From positions 179,328,494-179,392,493 of the forward strand of contig JARYHS010008074.1 in assembly GCA_031002005.1 (NCBI GenBank): DNA of 64,000 nt. Direction: 5' to 3'. A program made the translations under genes and the position numbers. This DNA is from Vandiemenella viatica (Eukaryota > Arthropoda > Insecta > Orthoptera > Morabidae). Position 1 is the stretch's first letter; every line of letters begins with the position of its first letter. Below the pieces are notes generated by a model. It was given only the letters and a program-made list of their open reading frames with translations, had not been told where the DNA came from and made no database searches. Shown here in pieces: positions 9,950 to 21,639 of the stretch.

Positions 9950-11130
9950 TGTACCTTTGTTTGAGAAATGTGTAGTTTGACAGACGAGATTAGGGACTGT
10001 GCCAGCGTTCACTAGGTTATGCGGGAAAACACCTAAAATCTGCGATCTCGAAGGTCGTTATGATGGGTCCAAGAATTAAGCCTTCACACGTTGTACCTCC
10101 CTGCAGTGGCTGGTGACTGCTCTTCACTGAAACGAGCCAAGCATGCGGCAGGACTAAAACTGGTAGCGTGACACGTGTGCGCTAGATCTTACATTGACAG
10201 GTGAGAAATGGCCAAAGTCAAAACTCACCTGGGCTTACCCAGATGAAACTCGTGAATTATATTTTAACTTCAATGAAATAAATGTTATTAAATAGATACA
10301 GTATCGCAGTTGTTACTTCGTGGAATACTTTTTACAAATAAGCAATGAATTATTCCGTTTCATTTACTTTTTAAATAAGGCTAATTATATACAGAAAAAT
10401 GTTATGCCGCATGGATTCTATACGAAATAGTTGCTTCAGATCGTTTTGACCATACAATTCACAACTGCAAATCCTCTTCGGAAATAATACTGACTTTGAC
10501 AATCGTCACTCATCTACCGCTTAGTTTTCTCTATTTGGTTGCGACTGTCTTACTTCGGCAGTGAAGATTGTGTCGTATCTGTTAAAACTAAGAAATTTTT
10601 CTTTGCTGACAACGTCTCCCAGGTACGGAGGGAGACGTCTTTAATTGCGGATCGGGGAAATTCGTGGAGGTCTTTCGGGAAATCTAGAGCCTTGTTGGAA
10701 GGCTTTTTATTGAATGTGATTTTTTTGTTACAATACAGATTTCTAATACCACAGTTTTTGTTCCCCTAAACCAGGAAATTACGCTAAAAGTAATGGAAAT
10801 CGTTAGGGAATGATTAAAATCACAGTAATAACACACGGAAAACGACGGAACTCATCACACTTACTTGAGTTGTTATAAGTCTTTATTCGGGATCACGTTA
10901 GTTGCTAAATTTGGTCGCACTTGATAAGTTAACATGGTGACGTTTGACTGGAGACTAATTGATAGTGTAATTACTTTTCAAGGATGGCCTAATTAAAGTT
11001 TTAGTTTTGAAGCCAGACTGTGATGTGGAATTCCGAGTCGAATAAATCAACTAACAACTCTGAGTAGCACGAAGTTAATTTGAAAACATTATTACACCCA
11101 GTGCAAATTAAGTTTGATGTTTTAATTACA
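9950..11130. other. AT-rich DNA, no gene seen
   Basis: The one item of note is a perfect 9-base inverted repeat, ACGTCTCCC at 10612-10620 and GGGAGACGT at 10630-10638, spaced by 9 bases with CAGGTACGG in the loop. No coding bias. Confidence 0.5.
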
Positions 11131-11880
11131 CTTAACCCTTTGACTGCTGACGGCTGATCGTGTACCTGCCGCGCTGTGGCCTGCTACCTGCGCTAAGTGA
11201 TTATCCCTGGGGACGGAGCCGTCCGAGCGGCTCCACCCGCCCTGTGCTGAATGTTTCTGGCGAAGCACTGTGACCTCTCACGACTGATACAGAATAAATG
11301 CTCTCACTACATAGTTTCTCTGCAAATAAATTACTACAGAATGAAACTGAATCATTAACCCTATTTTTCATAACTAATAATTATTTCTTGCTTGCATTTT
11401 TCTCTCGATTTTAGCAGCTTTTGTCGAAAGCGTGGTGATTCTTAAATTTACGTCAATAGTTTACAGTTCTTTCTTGGCAGTTTCTGTAGGTCCCTTACTG
11501 TATTAGAGTGTTATTGTTGATTCGAAAAAAATGCTAGAAATATTCTATTCCACACTTACATACCGCGTTCAGACCACGACTGTAAAATTAGAGATATTCG
11601 AACTCATACAGAGAGTTAAAGCCATCCGATTTTTCCTCGCGCTATTCACGAATACCATAGAAAGAGACCTTAAAATGATAATTGTTCAAGCAGCCTACCC
11701 ACACATACCGAAATTTGGTTTCCGGAATATCTTTGTAGATGTAGACACCCAAAATATCTCGATGTTGACTGAATGTTTGCTGTGCTTTGTAATTACCCGA
11801 TTATACGTAATTTTGTTTCTTTGATGAAATTTGTTCCACATAAGTACTCAACAGATTTTTCATTTCTAAGCTATGAAGTG

Positions 11881-11935
11881 TCTGTCCATTAATTACGTGA
11901 TGTGAAATAGAGGGGGGGGGGGGGCGGGTTGCGGC
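11881..11935 (+). mobile_element. Solo terminus of TTA-MITE family inside piggyBac
   Basis: GTCCATTAATTACGTGATG followed by TGAAATAGAGGGGGGG matches the ends of the MITE at 49936-50263 (its right end on the minus strand reads ATTAATTACGTGCGATGAAATAGAGG). Only one end is recognisable, so this is a fragment. A G run of 12 adjoins it. Confidence 0.6.
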
Positions 11936-11944
11936 GAAATCGCA

Positions 11945-12547
11945 CGAAACCTCACCAGAGTAACAAAAAGCGGTATTTGGACATAAGTTCACTAAAAATT
12001 GGAGTATTTAGAAGGAACCTCTGGTCTAATATTGCCTAATTTTCAATTTTTTTCACGCTAGGACATCAGAAGACAAATAGCTCTGAAACAATACATTTCA
12101 TCATATCCAGTATCTTTCCACTTTGATATTCGAGAAAGCTCTGATTCTTGAGTATTCTTTATAGTGGTTATACAAAACCGATTCTTTTCATCAGCTATAT
12201 ATTTCGTCAGTTCTTCTGTAAGAAATAACATGAAAACTGACAGTAATACTTGACACATTCTCTACTTGACACGCATTTCCCAATAGTGTAACATCAAATG
12301 CGTGACTAACTGGACGAAAATGATTTTCTAGTTAGATTTATCGCCAAGACGTAATTTCTTCGTAGCCGTTTCACTATCACTTTCTGATTCTTCAGAACAA
12401 CTAACTTGTTGAAACATGAGACTGCATTGTCACCCCTCCTAACGAGTATGTTTTAGGAATACAGCTTTCCGATTTTGTGGAATAGCTATCACTTCCATCA
12501 AAATGAAGTAGTTCATCCTCAGTGTCGCTCATCGTAAGAATCTCCAT
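11945..12547 (-). pseudogene. piggyBac transposase N-terminal half, frameshifted
   Basis: The presumed ATG is at 12547 (MEILTMSDTEDELLHFDG). An acidic region follows, continued after a frameshift as SCSEESESDSETATKK, typical of piggyBac N-termini. Around 12220-12058 the frame reads FLTEELTKYIADEKNR and then WKDTGYDEMYCFRAICLLM, matching the start of the DDE_Tnp_1_7 domain (F..FF.EEL...I..ETN.YA...W...T..E...F.GI.LLMG). After another break, NTPIFSELMSKYRF (about 11998-11957) fits the next conserved block. The three catalytic aspartates expected further on are not seen. At least three frameshifts or stops make this a pseudogene. Confidence 0.75.
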
Positions 12548-12744
12548 GATTTATTCCTCAATGCACCCACGACGTCTTTCAATTTTCTTTACAAAATACA
12601 GGACACAAAGAATGATTTAATTTTCGTTGGACAGTGAACTGTAGAGCGAAGCCTAGGCTCCCAGCAGACAAACATTCGTACAATAAGCTAGCGACCAAAA
12701 CTGCGAAAGGCTATAGAGAAATGTGGCCAGAAGTCCGCTGTACG

Positions 12745-12915
12745 ACTCAGGTAGCGGCGCGTCTATATTCGTCATCAGCACACAGGTAGCGGCAGGCGGG
12801 TGCGGCTTATCTCGTCATCAGCACTTAGGGGAAATCCGACGGCTGCGGCTATACCCGTCATCAGCACTCGGGGCCCGTAGGCAGCATGGCGTGTATAGAC
12901 GTCAACAGCAGTCAA
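12745..12915 (+). repeat. Four tandem ~43-bp subterminal repeats
   Basis: CGTCATCAGCAC recurs at about 12771, 12814 and 12857 and, as ACGTCAACAGCAG, at about 12899, each time preceded by a TATA/TTAT-containing spacer and a GC-rich stretch. The last unit runs into the terminal inverted repeat, so the internal copies look like duplicated transposase-binding sites of the piggyBac element. The block is CpG-rich. Confidence 0.75.
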
Positions 12916-12924
12916 AGGGTTAAA

Positions 12925-14340
12925 ATTGCTCATAATGTATACAAGCAAATTGAGAAGGATAAATATTTTACTAACTAATCTGAAGAAGGTTATGAATGCT
13001 ATGCACAGGTCATCAGTAAACAAATTGAAACTTACGCCAGTCAGCTGGGCTGCCGTGGATCCATATTATACATTGTTTGGCGGCTCGCGGTACCTTGGAC
13101 AATTATAGTGATTCACGCAAAGTTTATGTGACCAAAATTATTTATTATAATACCACAAATACAACAATTTCTTAAAATTTCATAAATAAAGAAAACAACA
13201 ACGTACTGAAGCAAGAATTTGTTAATAAACCATTCATTGACCTACTATGTTTCTGCAATGGAACTCTATTTCTGTTCCTCAGGTATGACTAACATTAAAA
13301 ACTTTGCTTGTTTACAGGATGTAAGAAACATTGTGATTTTTATTTTTCTCAATCAAATGGGTAAAAGCAGAATTTCTTAAACAAAAATCTTCAGTTGAAT
13401 GGAGGCTATAAGCCGAAACCCTATCACCATTCTATATATCTAAATACATCCCTGCACCATGTTTTCTTTTTATTTCCAAATCGTGAACAATTTTATCGAC
13501 CTCCGACTGAAAAACGAATTGTATAATAAAAAATTATAGGAGGCTTTATTTTCTGTATCCATAAAGTATTTTTATTTTAAATTTGTGACTTCCGTACGCA
13601 ACGTGGTAGTTTAGTCACAATATGAGCATGCATGACATTCGCGAACCTAAAATATATGGAAACTAGTTCTTTCTTCATAGTGATGCGTAAAACAAGAATT
13701 ATTATCATTATTTAAAAAAAACCTATTTCAAGGTTGCACTAATTTTTACAGTTCTTTGGCTCTTCAGATAGTTTTTGTAATTATAAAACTCAACGTCGTT
13801 TGGACTAGCTGTAAAAGATTTTGATGACAGTGATAATTACTAACTTCGTAGTTGTAAATTCAAAAATAATTGGTTTTTTATTCTTTAATTTCAGTTTTTG
13901 ATACTATTTATTCGTAGTTTTTCTTTGCTTTAGGTCCTCTGTGATGACTGTTCTGGTACAGCGAAAATTTAACGAAATTTATCAGTTTTTGACCTGTGAA
14001 GCGAATAACGCATGAAAGGCTTGAAAATAAGTGAGAAGGAAAACAGTTGTTATTGTTTTGTCAATTAGAGGCACCGCAAAAGAATTTTTAGGTACTTGTG
14101 AGCGTTTGATATAGATCATATTAGCACTAGACTTGTAGAGTAACCAGCTTTTGAATTATAAAGACTTCGAATTCTGTTATTCTTGTCTGGCAACTGTTCT
14201 AATTGAATCATTCTTGGTTTTACTTCTAGTGCATTGTAACGAGACTGCTGTGTCAAACTCGTACAATGTTTTAAATAGTAACAATAATTATTACTGAAAG
14301 GAGGGTTGGAATATTTTGCTTGAGAGTGCACAGAGCGGAA
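12925..14340. other. AT-rich DNA, no gene seen
   Basis: Nothing beyond short random frames and A/T runs. Confidence 0.5.
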
Positions 14341-14960
14341 CGGTATTTTTGCGTAAGTCTCGAGGGAGCTCTCTGTAACTGTGGAACTCGATTCTTTCTA
14401 TACCTGAGCTGAGTGGGGAGAACCCCTCACCCCCTGCAGGTGCCGGCCTAACTGACCCTTCTCCTGCAAAGCAAATAATTTGGCTCGACGAATTATTGTG
14501 CTGGCCGGACATTTCCGTGGTGAGGCAGTTATGGCAGATCTAAAGGTGAATCATGTGACTGTGAACTCCCAATGAACGTGGATGTTACAAAATAATAACC
14601 AGTTTTTTGGTGTGGTCTGGGTCTACATCTCTTATGAGTCCACGGATTGGATTCCGTCGGAGCTGGAAGGAATTCCGATACGAGATCGGAAAAGAGTAAG
14701 GAGTTCAGGAGGTCTTGCGGTGGCGTCTGGCGAACAGAGAAGTCCGCGCCATCGGACTTATAACAGTACAGTTTGAGCCACCTCTGGCTTGTGGTACCTG
14801 TTGCTATAGTCTGAAGGAAGCGACACAACGCAGCTGCTGAATAAACGGTAAAGACATTCAGCCATTAAAAAGAACTCAGTGTTGCGCATTCCTCGACCCG
14901 TCAACGCCTCTGAGCAGAGTATTATTCTCCGACAATCTTTCTGAGCTTGTTAATAGCCGT
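14340..14960. other. Mixed-GC block, possible old LTR
   Basis: This segment is less AT-rich than its flanks. It contains overlapping 60-100-codon frames on both strands (14529-14828 minus, 14582-14776 plus) with no family signature. GCTGCTGAATAAACGG at about 14830-14846 has a poly-A signal as in LTRs of gypsy or BEL elements, but no second LTR, primer-binding site or polyprotein is visible. The assignment is weak. Confidence 0.25.
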
Positions 14961-17900
14961 GAGCAACTTGATTTGATAAGGGAAGATTGTTATAAATTCC
15001 TATCAATCAGAAAATACTATCTATTTTATTTTAATACAAGACTTAATGGCGCCCTGTTTGAATAAAGATACAGAAATTCATTTCTATAAGTTTGTATTTG
15101 TGAACAGCTTTATAAATTAGTAGAGGAATTTTCATGTTAGCAAAATTCAATCTTGACATAGCTCTTAAATTTCACATAAAATATGTCACTGTTGTTTGTT
15201 TAAAATCAACGCCTTATGCCTCATATTGTAAGACTCGGTATTAATTTTGTTTGAACCCTTGATTTTCATGTATTAAATTAATTATAAAGTACACCGACGT
15301 CTGTAAGCATTCAATGTTGAATTTGAATAAATCTGTCAGGTTATGACTTCATATTAGTGATACGAGACAGCATATCACTTTACACGCTATTCCTATTTGA
15401 TAAAATCAAATGATTAAAATTATTAAGTTGATACGGTCAACAAAATCATTAATATTAAAATTAATAAAATGATAAATGGAATACAATAAATAAATTACCC
15501 AGCAAAACCCAATGTACTTCCACAGTAGCGACTAGCTGATTAAAATCAGTAGTTCTGCGGTCTGACCGAGTGAAATTGCTTATGGTGTTATCAGACTCAA
15601 GGTCCTTGTGCCCTAAACCCATCCATTTAATATACAGAGTCGCAAAACTAAGTAAAATAATGTAGTAAACAAACAGCGCTACATGTTGAGCGAGTGGTAG
15701 AAAAACAGTTCATTGAGAGATTGCTTAATACTTTATACAATTTAAACAACTTCAGAGCTGCAAAAAATTACGTTGTTTGTAATGAGTTTCCACGAACATT
15801 CTGAAAACAGTATCAAAAATTTTTTGTCCTGCACATATTCATATCTGGGTGCGAGGAGTAAACAAAACGAGCCGCAATACCAGAGACAACGCTTGTAGTT
15901 CTCCATGGTTTGAATTTATTCTGCATGCTAGACATGTTTTACTATTTGACGAAATACCAACTATTCCAAACATCTATCATTTTTTCCCCATGATCTGTTG
16001 TATTTATCTATTTTAATCAATGTTGTAACCTAAATAGGATATTTGGAAGAACTTGTAACAACTTTGGGATCAAGAGATTCCTAGTTCAAATCTCTGGCAC
16101 CTACTGATTATTTTCGCGTTCTTGAACTGAACATCTCACTTGCAACAACTTTATTTCTGCATGAGAAATCCGGATTTCAGTTTAATTTGTGAGAGATGCA
16201 GGAATTAATGACACACTGAATTAGTACACGGGACGCGAGAAGATCCAAGCCGTTTAAATGAAATACATTAAGTCAATTGATTTTTAGTTTCACTCTTCAA
16301 ATCAGTGGCTTTCAACTTTTTATGATGCTTTGGAGTATAAGATTGCTAAAGAAAATAACGAACGTCTGAATTAGTAAGATTAATATTGATATAAAATTTT
16401 ACGGTCCATTCAGATGTTTAATTTACTTTAATTGCAATGGAGCACAGGCTGCGGTTGCGCTGTATTGCAACTGTAAAAAGTAGTTATGAAAGTGTTTCTT
16501 CTGGCCATATAAAAAATTTCAATCAAGTTAACCTCGATTTAGATTTTCAGTACCTTTCTCCTAGCATTTTTTTCTCGCGATTTTCTTCAAGCAGTCAGCG
16601 TTCTTTGAGTTTACTGCGTGTACCAGAATACACAAATGCTTTCTTCTAAACATATTTTAATTATGCATCTTGGTTTATATATTACGTTCTAATTTCTGTT
16701 GATTTTTTCGATAGTTACTTCGGGCTAGGGAGTATGTATATTTTTAATTGATTTAATAGCTTCAGTATTATTACAGAGCCTATGAAAATCACTCTCGTAT
16801 ATTTCTCATTGCTTACTGAAAAAATATATTTGCTTTATACTGTTGTTAATTATTGCAATAAAATGAAAGCTATGTTTTGCATATTAAAAATCCAACTCCC
16901 CTATTACTTCAAATCAGCAGCTGATTTTTGCTTCTGGGTATTAAATAGCAGTGTATCTTCCACCCATCGAAATAGTAATTACATTACCAACCACCACCGA
17001 AAGTTACGGCGCGATATTCTAAACAGAGATATGAATATTCAGGTTTCAGTTAAATTGCTCTGTGGACAGTGCGTTTAATTTTTAGATATGTTGTTTCAGA
17101 AGGTGTATTCGCTGAATCCGCCAATCAGTCGTATGATATTTTTTCATGTTTTTCCGAATATGTATTTGTGTTTAGGGAAGCAGAAGGCATTTTATTTTTT
17201 GATCATATTTATTTATATCTGATGTACAACCGCGGTTATATATTTCATGCGTTAGTGGTACGCCAAGCCAAACTTCGAAAAGACCAAAGTCCTACGCTTG
17301 ATTCATACTCCAATATTAATATTAGTGTCCACATGGAAGTTATTTGTGTACAGTAACAGCAGGAACAATCTTAGTTCTTTAGGTATAGATAAAAGGAACA
17401 ACCACCAGAAATGACGAAGCATCTCAAGAAACAGTAAAGTATGTTAGAGATTGAAACACACAAATCAACAGCGATTATTTCAAATGTGGAATCTAATCAA
17501 CAGACCAAGCAAGCACATATTCTTCTGACTTCAGTCAAATGAAACCTTTTAAATAATAAAAAATTGGGATTAATTTGGTTTAAAACTTTGAAACTTTTTG
17601 AATGTTTATACGAAAGAAGTTTCAGGGATTAAAACTTGATTCGATTAATGTGATGAATTAAAATTAGCGCAGAGATATAATTGGCGAAGAATTAAGGTAA
17701 TATCTCCAAGTATGATAGTAAAACGAGAACTGCGTTTGTGAATTGACAATCTAAGTACATGCTTCTACAGTACAACTCGTATGAATTTGTTTTTTTAGTA
17801 GTGAAGTCGAAAGATGTGTCTGGAAACATAAAGTAATTAACCGAAAGTTTGAGAATGCTTAGGAAATAAATAAAACAGGTTTTGAGCCAACGTTTTGAGC

Positions 17901-18660
17901 AAAGTGGTTGAACACAGATAAAGAAGGGCTATGCAGCGAATGCCGCGGATAGAAAGGTTCAGAACCTATTTTATATTGCTCGATTGAACAGCCACTACAA
18001 ACATCTGATGTCAAAACATTTCTGAAGCAGCCGAATTTGGCAAATTCCCACAAAATATTGCTAATTCAGAGCGTTAAAACCTGAAAACAGAAAATAGTAC
18101 AGGGTTACTTGTATTACCAAAAACATTGGAGGCAATGCTTCATAGCATTATAACATCGTATTCCCGGACTATTTTGTTTGAACAGGGACAAACGGAACTG
18201 ATAGCAATCTCTTCGTAAAAATTTTAGTGGCTTTCGCAACGATCATGATGTAATAAATTGCTAATCGAGATTTAAGTTACGACCGATATATACTTCTTTC
18301 TCACTACGTTTCAACAGAGCGTCCAGTCTGCCTCAGGGGTGAAGCCATCTGTTGAGTCTACTAGAGATTCTAGTAAACTTAGCAGGTTTATTTCGAACAT
18401 ATTTAACTCAAAGGAACGTGGTAAATGATTTTGCGTTATTCTGTTTGCATAACGAGCAGTGTTTTACATGGCGAAGAGTATAAATCATTGTATCATACGT
18501 TTAGATTTCTATGGAATCTTAAAAAAAATTGTAAACAGACTGGTCGATAAACCGTCTGCGACATTTGAATTAGAGCCCACTTTACACACTCACATCCATT
18601 ATGGTGGCGCTGTCGTACCCTTGGACAAAATGGTGACCCCTTGTTATATCCGTTTTATCG
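14960..18660. other. AT-rich DNA, no gene seen
   Basis: Apart from the SINE-like fragment near 16040-16115, there are only short AT-rich frames, including two adjacent ones at 16782-17356 whose codons are not biased. Confidence 0.5.
16040..16115 (+). mobile_element. tRNA-like SINE fragment
   Basis: TTGGGATCAAGAGATTCC followed by a B-box-like AGTTCAAATCTC and GGCACC resembles the B-box half of a tRNA-derived SINE head. No A box or body is clear. Low-copy decay of one of the SINE families in the window is the simplest reading. Confidence 0.35.
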
Positions 18661-18666
18661 ATTGAT

Positions 18667-19415
18667 GCTATAATAAAGTTTAAGGTTGATTATGATTATA
18701 AGTTGGGGAAAGAATAGCTTGTTGAAGATTGGAAATATAAATACCTTGGCATAACATTTTATAACAAGTTTAAATGGGTAGGACACATAGGACAGGTATT
18801 AGGAAAAGGTTTTAAAATTCTTCACTTGTTGGAGAGAGTGATGAAGGGACGTACCAGAGAAGTAAGGGAATTGGGTTACAAAACTTTAGTCAGACCATTT
18901 CTTGCATATAGTTGCGCAATATGGGATACTCATTTTGTGTATCAAATACGGAAACACAGGAGCTGGAGGGGGTGCAAAGAAGGGCTGCTAGATTTGTCTC
19001 TGGAAATTACCACAGCACACAATCAATAACCAATATAATAAAGGACCTGGAATAGGATTCATTGGAAAATAGGAGGATAATGAAGAGAATCATTGCAATG
19101 TACAAGGCGTATATTGGTGATGAGGCATGGAAAGATATTAGTGTAAGAATTAGGAATGGTGCATTAATGGGAACAAGCTGGCATCCGATTTCAGACACAA
19201 GGATGTGGGAAGATTTTCTTTCATAGGTAAGTGGGCTAGGGATTGGAATAAGTTACAAGAGAAATGTTGAATAATTTACCAAAACTACTAAACGAATAAA
19301 AGAATTTTAAGTTGGTGCGAAAAGTAGGTGGGTACAGGAAAGGGGAAAATTAGTGTGTAGGGAAATTGCCAGCGGAACGCGAGCTCCATCGGTATTACAT
19401 TCAATTAAAAATTAA
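18667..19415 (+). mobile_element. Non-LTR retrotransposon 3' end, family L1a
   Basis: The frame reads VEDWKYKYLGITF, then FKWVGHIGQVLGKG, REVRELGYKTLVRPFLAY, SCAIWDTH, and after a frameshift the equivalent of ELEGVQRRAARFVSGNYHS, AMYKAYIGDEAW and RMWEDFLS. These are the post-catalytic blocks (KYLG, L.YSS.VWDP, LE.VQRRAARF, R.WN.LP) of Jockey/CR1-type reverse-transcriptase proteins. The catalytic YADD region lies upstream and is absent, so the copy is 5' truncated. A 3' UTR follows to about 19415. Two other copies in the window (9155-9460 minus, 49680-49905 plus) share the tail. At least two frameshifts and a stop (TAA at 19027) show it is dead. Confidence 0.85.
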
Positions 19416-19639
19416 AAGTTGTGTGTTCTGTTAACGATTTCCATAAGCATTCTTTTTTTAAAAAATTGATGTTCAAGTTCTGTAATTAATGATATGCATT
19501 GTGGTTTTCATATTAATTTTATTCGACGTTGGAAAACGTACGCTAAACGAGAGGAAGATGTATATTAAAGGGAAGGTTTACGCTAGGTGTAAGAGAGGTA
19601 ACATAATGGGATGCACATGAATGCTTAAAATAGCTTGGC

Positions 19640-19960
19640 ATTAAGCAGTATTCCCCTGTTTAGCTGCTGTCAAGGTCCCAGCCACGCAGCTGGTCTCTCG
19701 AGAACAGTAATTTACGATCCGCGGAGGGAAGCACTCGCGCTGATACGCTCTGGGCCTCCCTCACAGAGAGAAAGACATTGCGCCGTGGGGAGGCAGTAAG
19801 TTATCGGCGAGCACGCAATAAATATACACGTCGACTGCAATTAAGGGCCATGTCTGTCTGCTTCTACAAACCCGCAGCATCACGTATGGAATTAAACTGA
19901 TGCAGAAAGGTCGGCAAAATATATGTCAGATACATGTAATTAAGGCTATACTATATAATT
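19640..19960. other. GC-rich block, possible conserved non-coding DNA
   Basis: 19660-19800 is clearly richer in GC than its flanks and is followed by homeodomain-type TAATTA/CAATTAA words and GCAATAAATATACACG. No open frame or repeat structure explains it. It could be an enhancer, an old promoter or a decayed element. Confidence 0.25.
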
Positions 19961-21230
19961 TTGGAAGAATGACGTTTTGTCACCAGTGTAAAAATAAAGA
20001 TTAGTCTCTGTAAAAGTTGCGTAGTATTCACCAGTTTACACTCGTGTTTCAAAATTAATTACATTTAATTGCAAAAATTATGTTACGCCGATAGGTCCTT
20101 AAGACCACCCTTGTCATGGAAAATTCTCTTTCTCGCGAAATGCTTCTCCAGTTTAACTCATCTCCCATCATCAAAAAATTCCTCTGTTATTCCAGTTTCA
20201 ATCTAATCTTACCCACTGGCCTACTGTGAGCTAATATCATGGACATTGTCATCCTACACAACACAACTTACCTTATTTTATACAAATTACGTTCTTCCGA
20301 TTTCTAAGATGTTAAGATTCTTATTGTGGTTTGCACCAGCTATTTTTTGTTGGGAGTTCTGGTAACTAGTTTCGCGAGTGGTTTACGTATGTTTCCGAAA
20401 ACTTTTCTCCTAAATACAGAGAACTGTTACAGTCTTGTCTCCAAGAACTACAAGTTATGCTGAAAGTTTCTAAAATTACGTGAAATAATGATTTATCTAA
20501 TCTGAGTTTGAATTCACGTGACACAGTACTAAAATTTAATACGGAGCATGTTACAATTTGAAATCCTGAAATCCGGCCTTTTCTCTTCTAAGAACATAGC
20601 ATTTAGCTGCTTGAATTCTCTCTTTGCTTGTGTGTATATCGCTCCCCCCCCCCCCCCAATCTTCACCTATGGTGAGTGATGGGTCTACTTTTATTTTCAC
20701 TGGCTAGAAGTGTTTCCACTTTCCTTAGACAGCTCTTTATGGCAGCCATGTAGCTTAACGCCGCTAACCAGCGACTTGTTTTTTTCTCATTACAAAAATC
20801 TTATTTGCAGTAATCCGTCGATGTCGGTTGCAAACAACCAACTCTTAAATGAAACCATTCTCATGTTATTTAATTCAATACAAATCTTATTTGATTTATT
20901 GAAACTTAACTGCATTTTAATTAGTTTTTCATGTTTATGAGATCAAATAAAATCCCTGAGATATGATATATTCATTTAAATCCCATAACAATCATTCATT
21001 TTAATTTATACAGTATGTCATAAAAATACCTTTCATAAAACCATCGATTGCATATGAACTACAATCGATTATACCCCGACACCTTATCTCTCTATATCTC
21101 AGGATTGAACTGTTCCGTTGGCTGATGTAGAATATCTTTTGTGTTTCCTCAGATATAGACATTTCCTCTGTGTCAGAAAACGCATTTTGCTACAGGAAGA
21201 CAGTGAGATGGCTGTCTGAAGGCTCGACAG
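19960..21230. other. AT-rich DNA with a poly-C run
   Basis: A run of 14 C lies at about 20644-20657. No gene seen. Short frames at 20710-20940 look random. Confidence 0.5.
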
Positions 21231-21379
21231 TTGAGTGTTCCCCTGCGGCAGCTGGCCGCAGAGCAGGAAACGAATTTTATCGGTTCGCTCGTCGGCCGTG
21301 CCACTCCTGCCATTAGCATGTCTCCTTTATCTCTCTCCTTTGCTCTCTCTCTGCTCTCGGGTCCGGCGTCGGCCCGCAG

Positions 21380-21475
21380 CGTCTAATGGCTCGTCCACCA
21401 TCCATCACCTGTCCCTGCAGGAGCAGCCGGGGGCCGGCAGATTGCCTCCCTGCACCACTCAGGTCACCTGCCAAG
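21380..21475 (+). CDS. Possible small exon
   Basis: A pyrimidine-rich tract (CTCTCTCTGCTCTCGGG) ends in GCCCGCAG at 21379, a fair acceptor. The next 96 bases read SNGSSTIHHLSLQEQPGAGR then LPPCTTQVTCQ with mostly G/C third bases, and end in CAAG before GTAGCC, a weak donor. The open frame extends beyond on both sides (21235-21630), but codon bias is best in this core. The block 21235-21500 is a GC-rich patch in AT-rich DNA. The parent gene is not recognised. It is on the opposite strand from the exon at 6625-7108, so the two are not the same transcript. Confidence 0.3.
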
Positions 21476-21639
21476 GTAGCCGTGGCCCAGATTCACCACG
21501 CCATCGCTATCGAACGTATCTTACATCATGGTTCTCCGAAAACGGGTTCCAATGGTTTGAACTCAACTTAAATTTGTGTCTTCCTTTCTTTCAATTTTTT
21601 TCTATCCCGCCTCGTCGCATACGTCGTTAACACAGTGTA

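Larger units (their letters stand above)
11136..12919 (-). mobile_element. piggyBac element, degenerate
   Basis: TTAA at 11132-11135 and 12920-12923 flank inverted ends: CCCTTTGACTGCTG on the left, and its complement CAGCAGTCAAAGGG on the right. TTAA duplication with CCCTTT ends is diagnostic for the piggyBac superfamily. The element is 1784 bp. It carries a broken transposase on the minus strand starting near 12547 and four tandem copies of a roughly 43-bp unit inside the right end. A piece of another MITE family (11881-11935) lies inside it. Full-length relatives are usually 2.3-2.5 kb, so internal sequence has been lost and the element cannot move on its own. Confidence 0.9.

Noticed and set aside
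11531..11824. 97-codon plus-strand frame
   Set aside because: It lies inside the piggyBac element antisense to its transposase direction and shows no family match.
14529..14828. 99-codon minus-strand frame as a gene
   Set aside because: No codon bias, an overlapping plus-strand frame of similar quality, and no splice or family signature.
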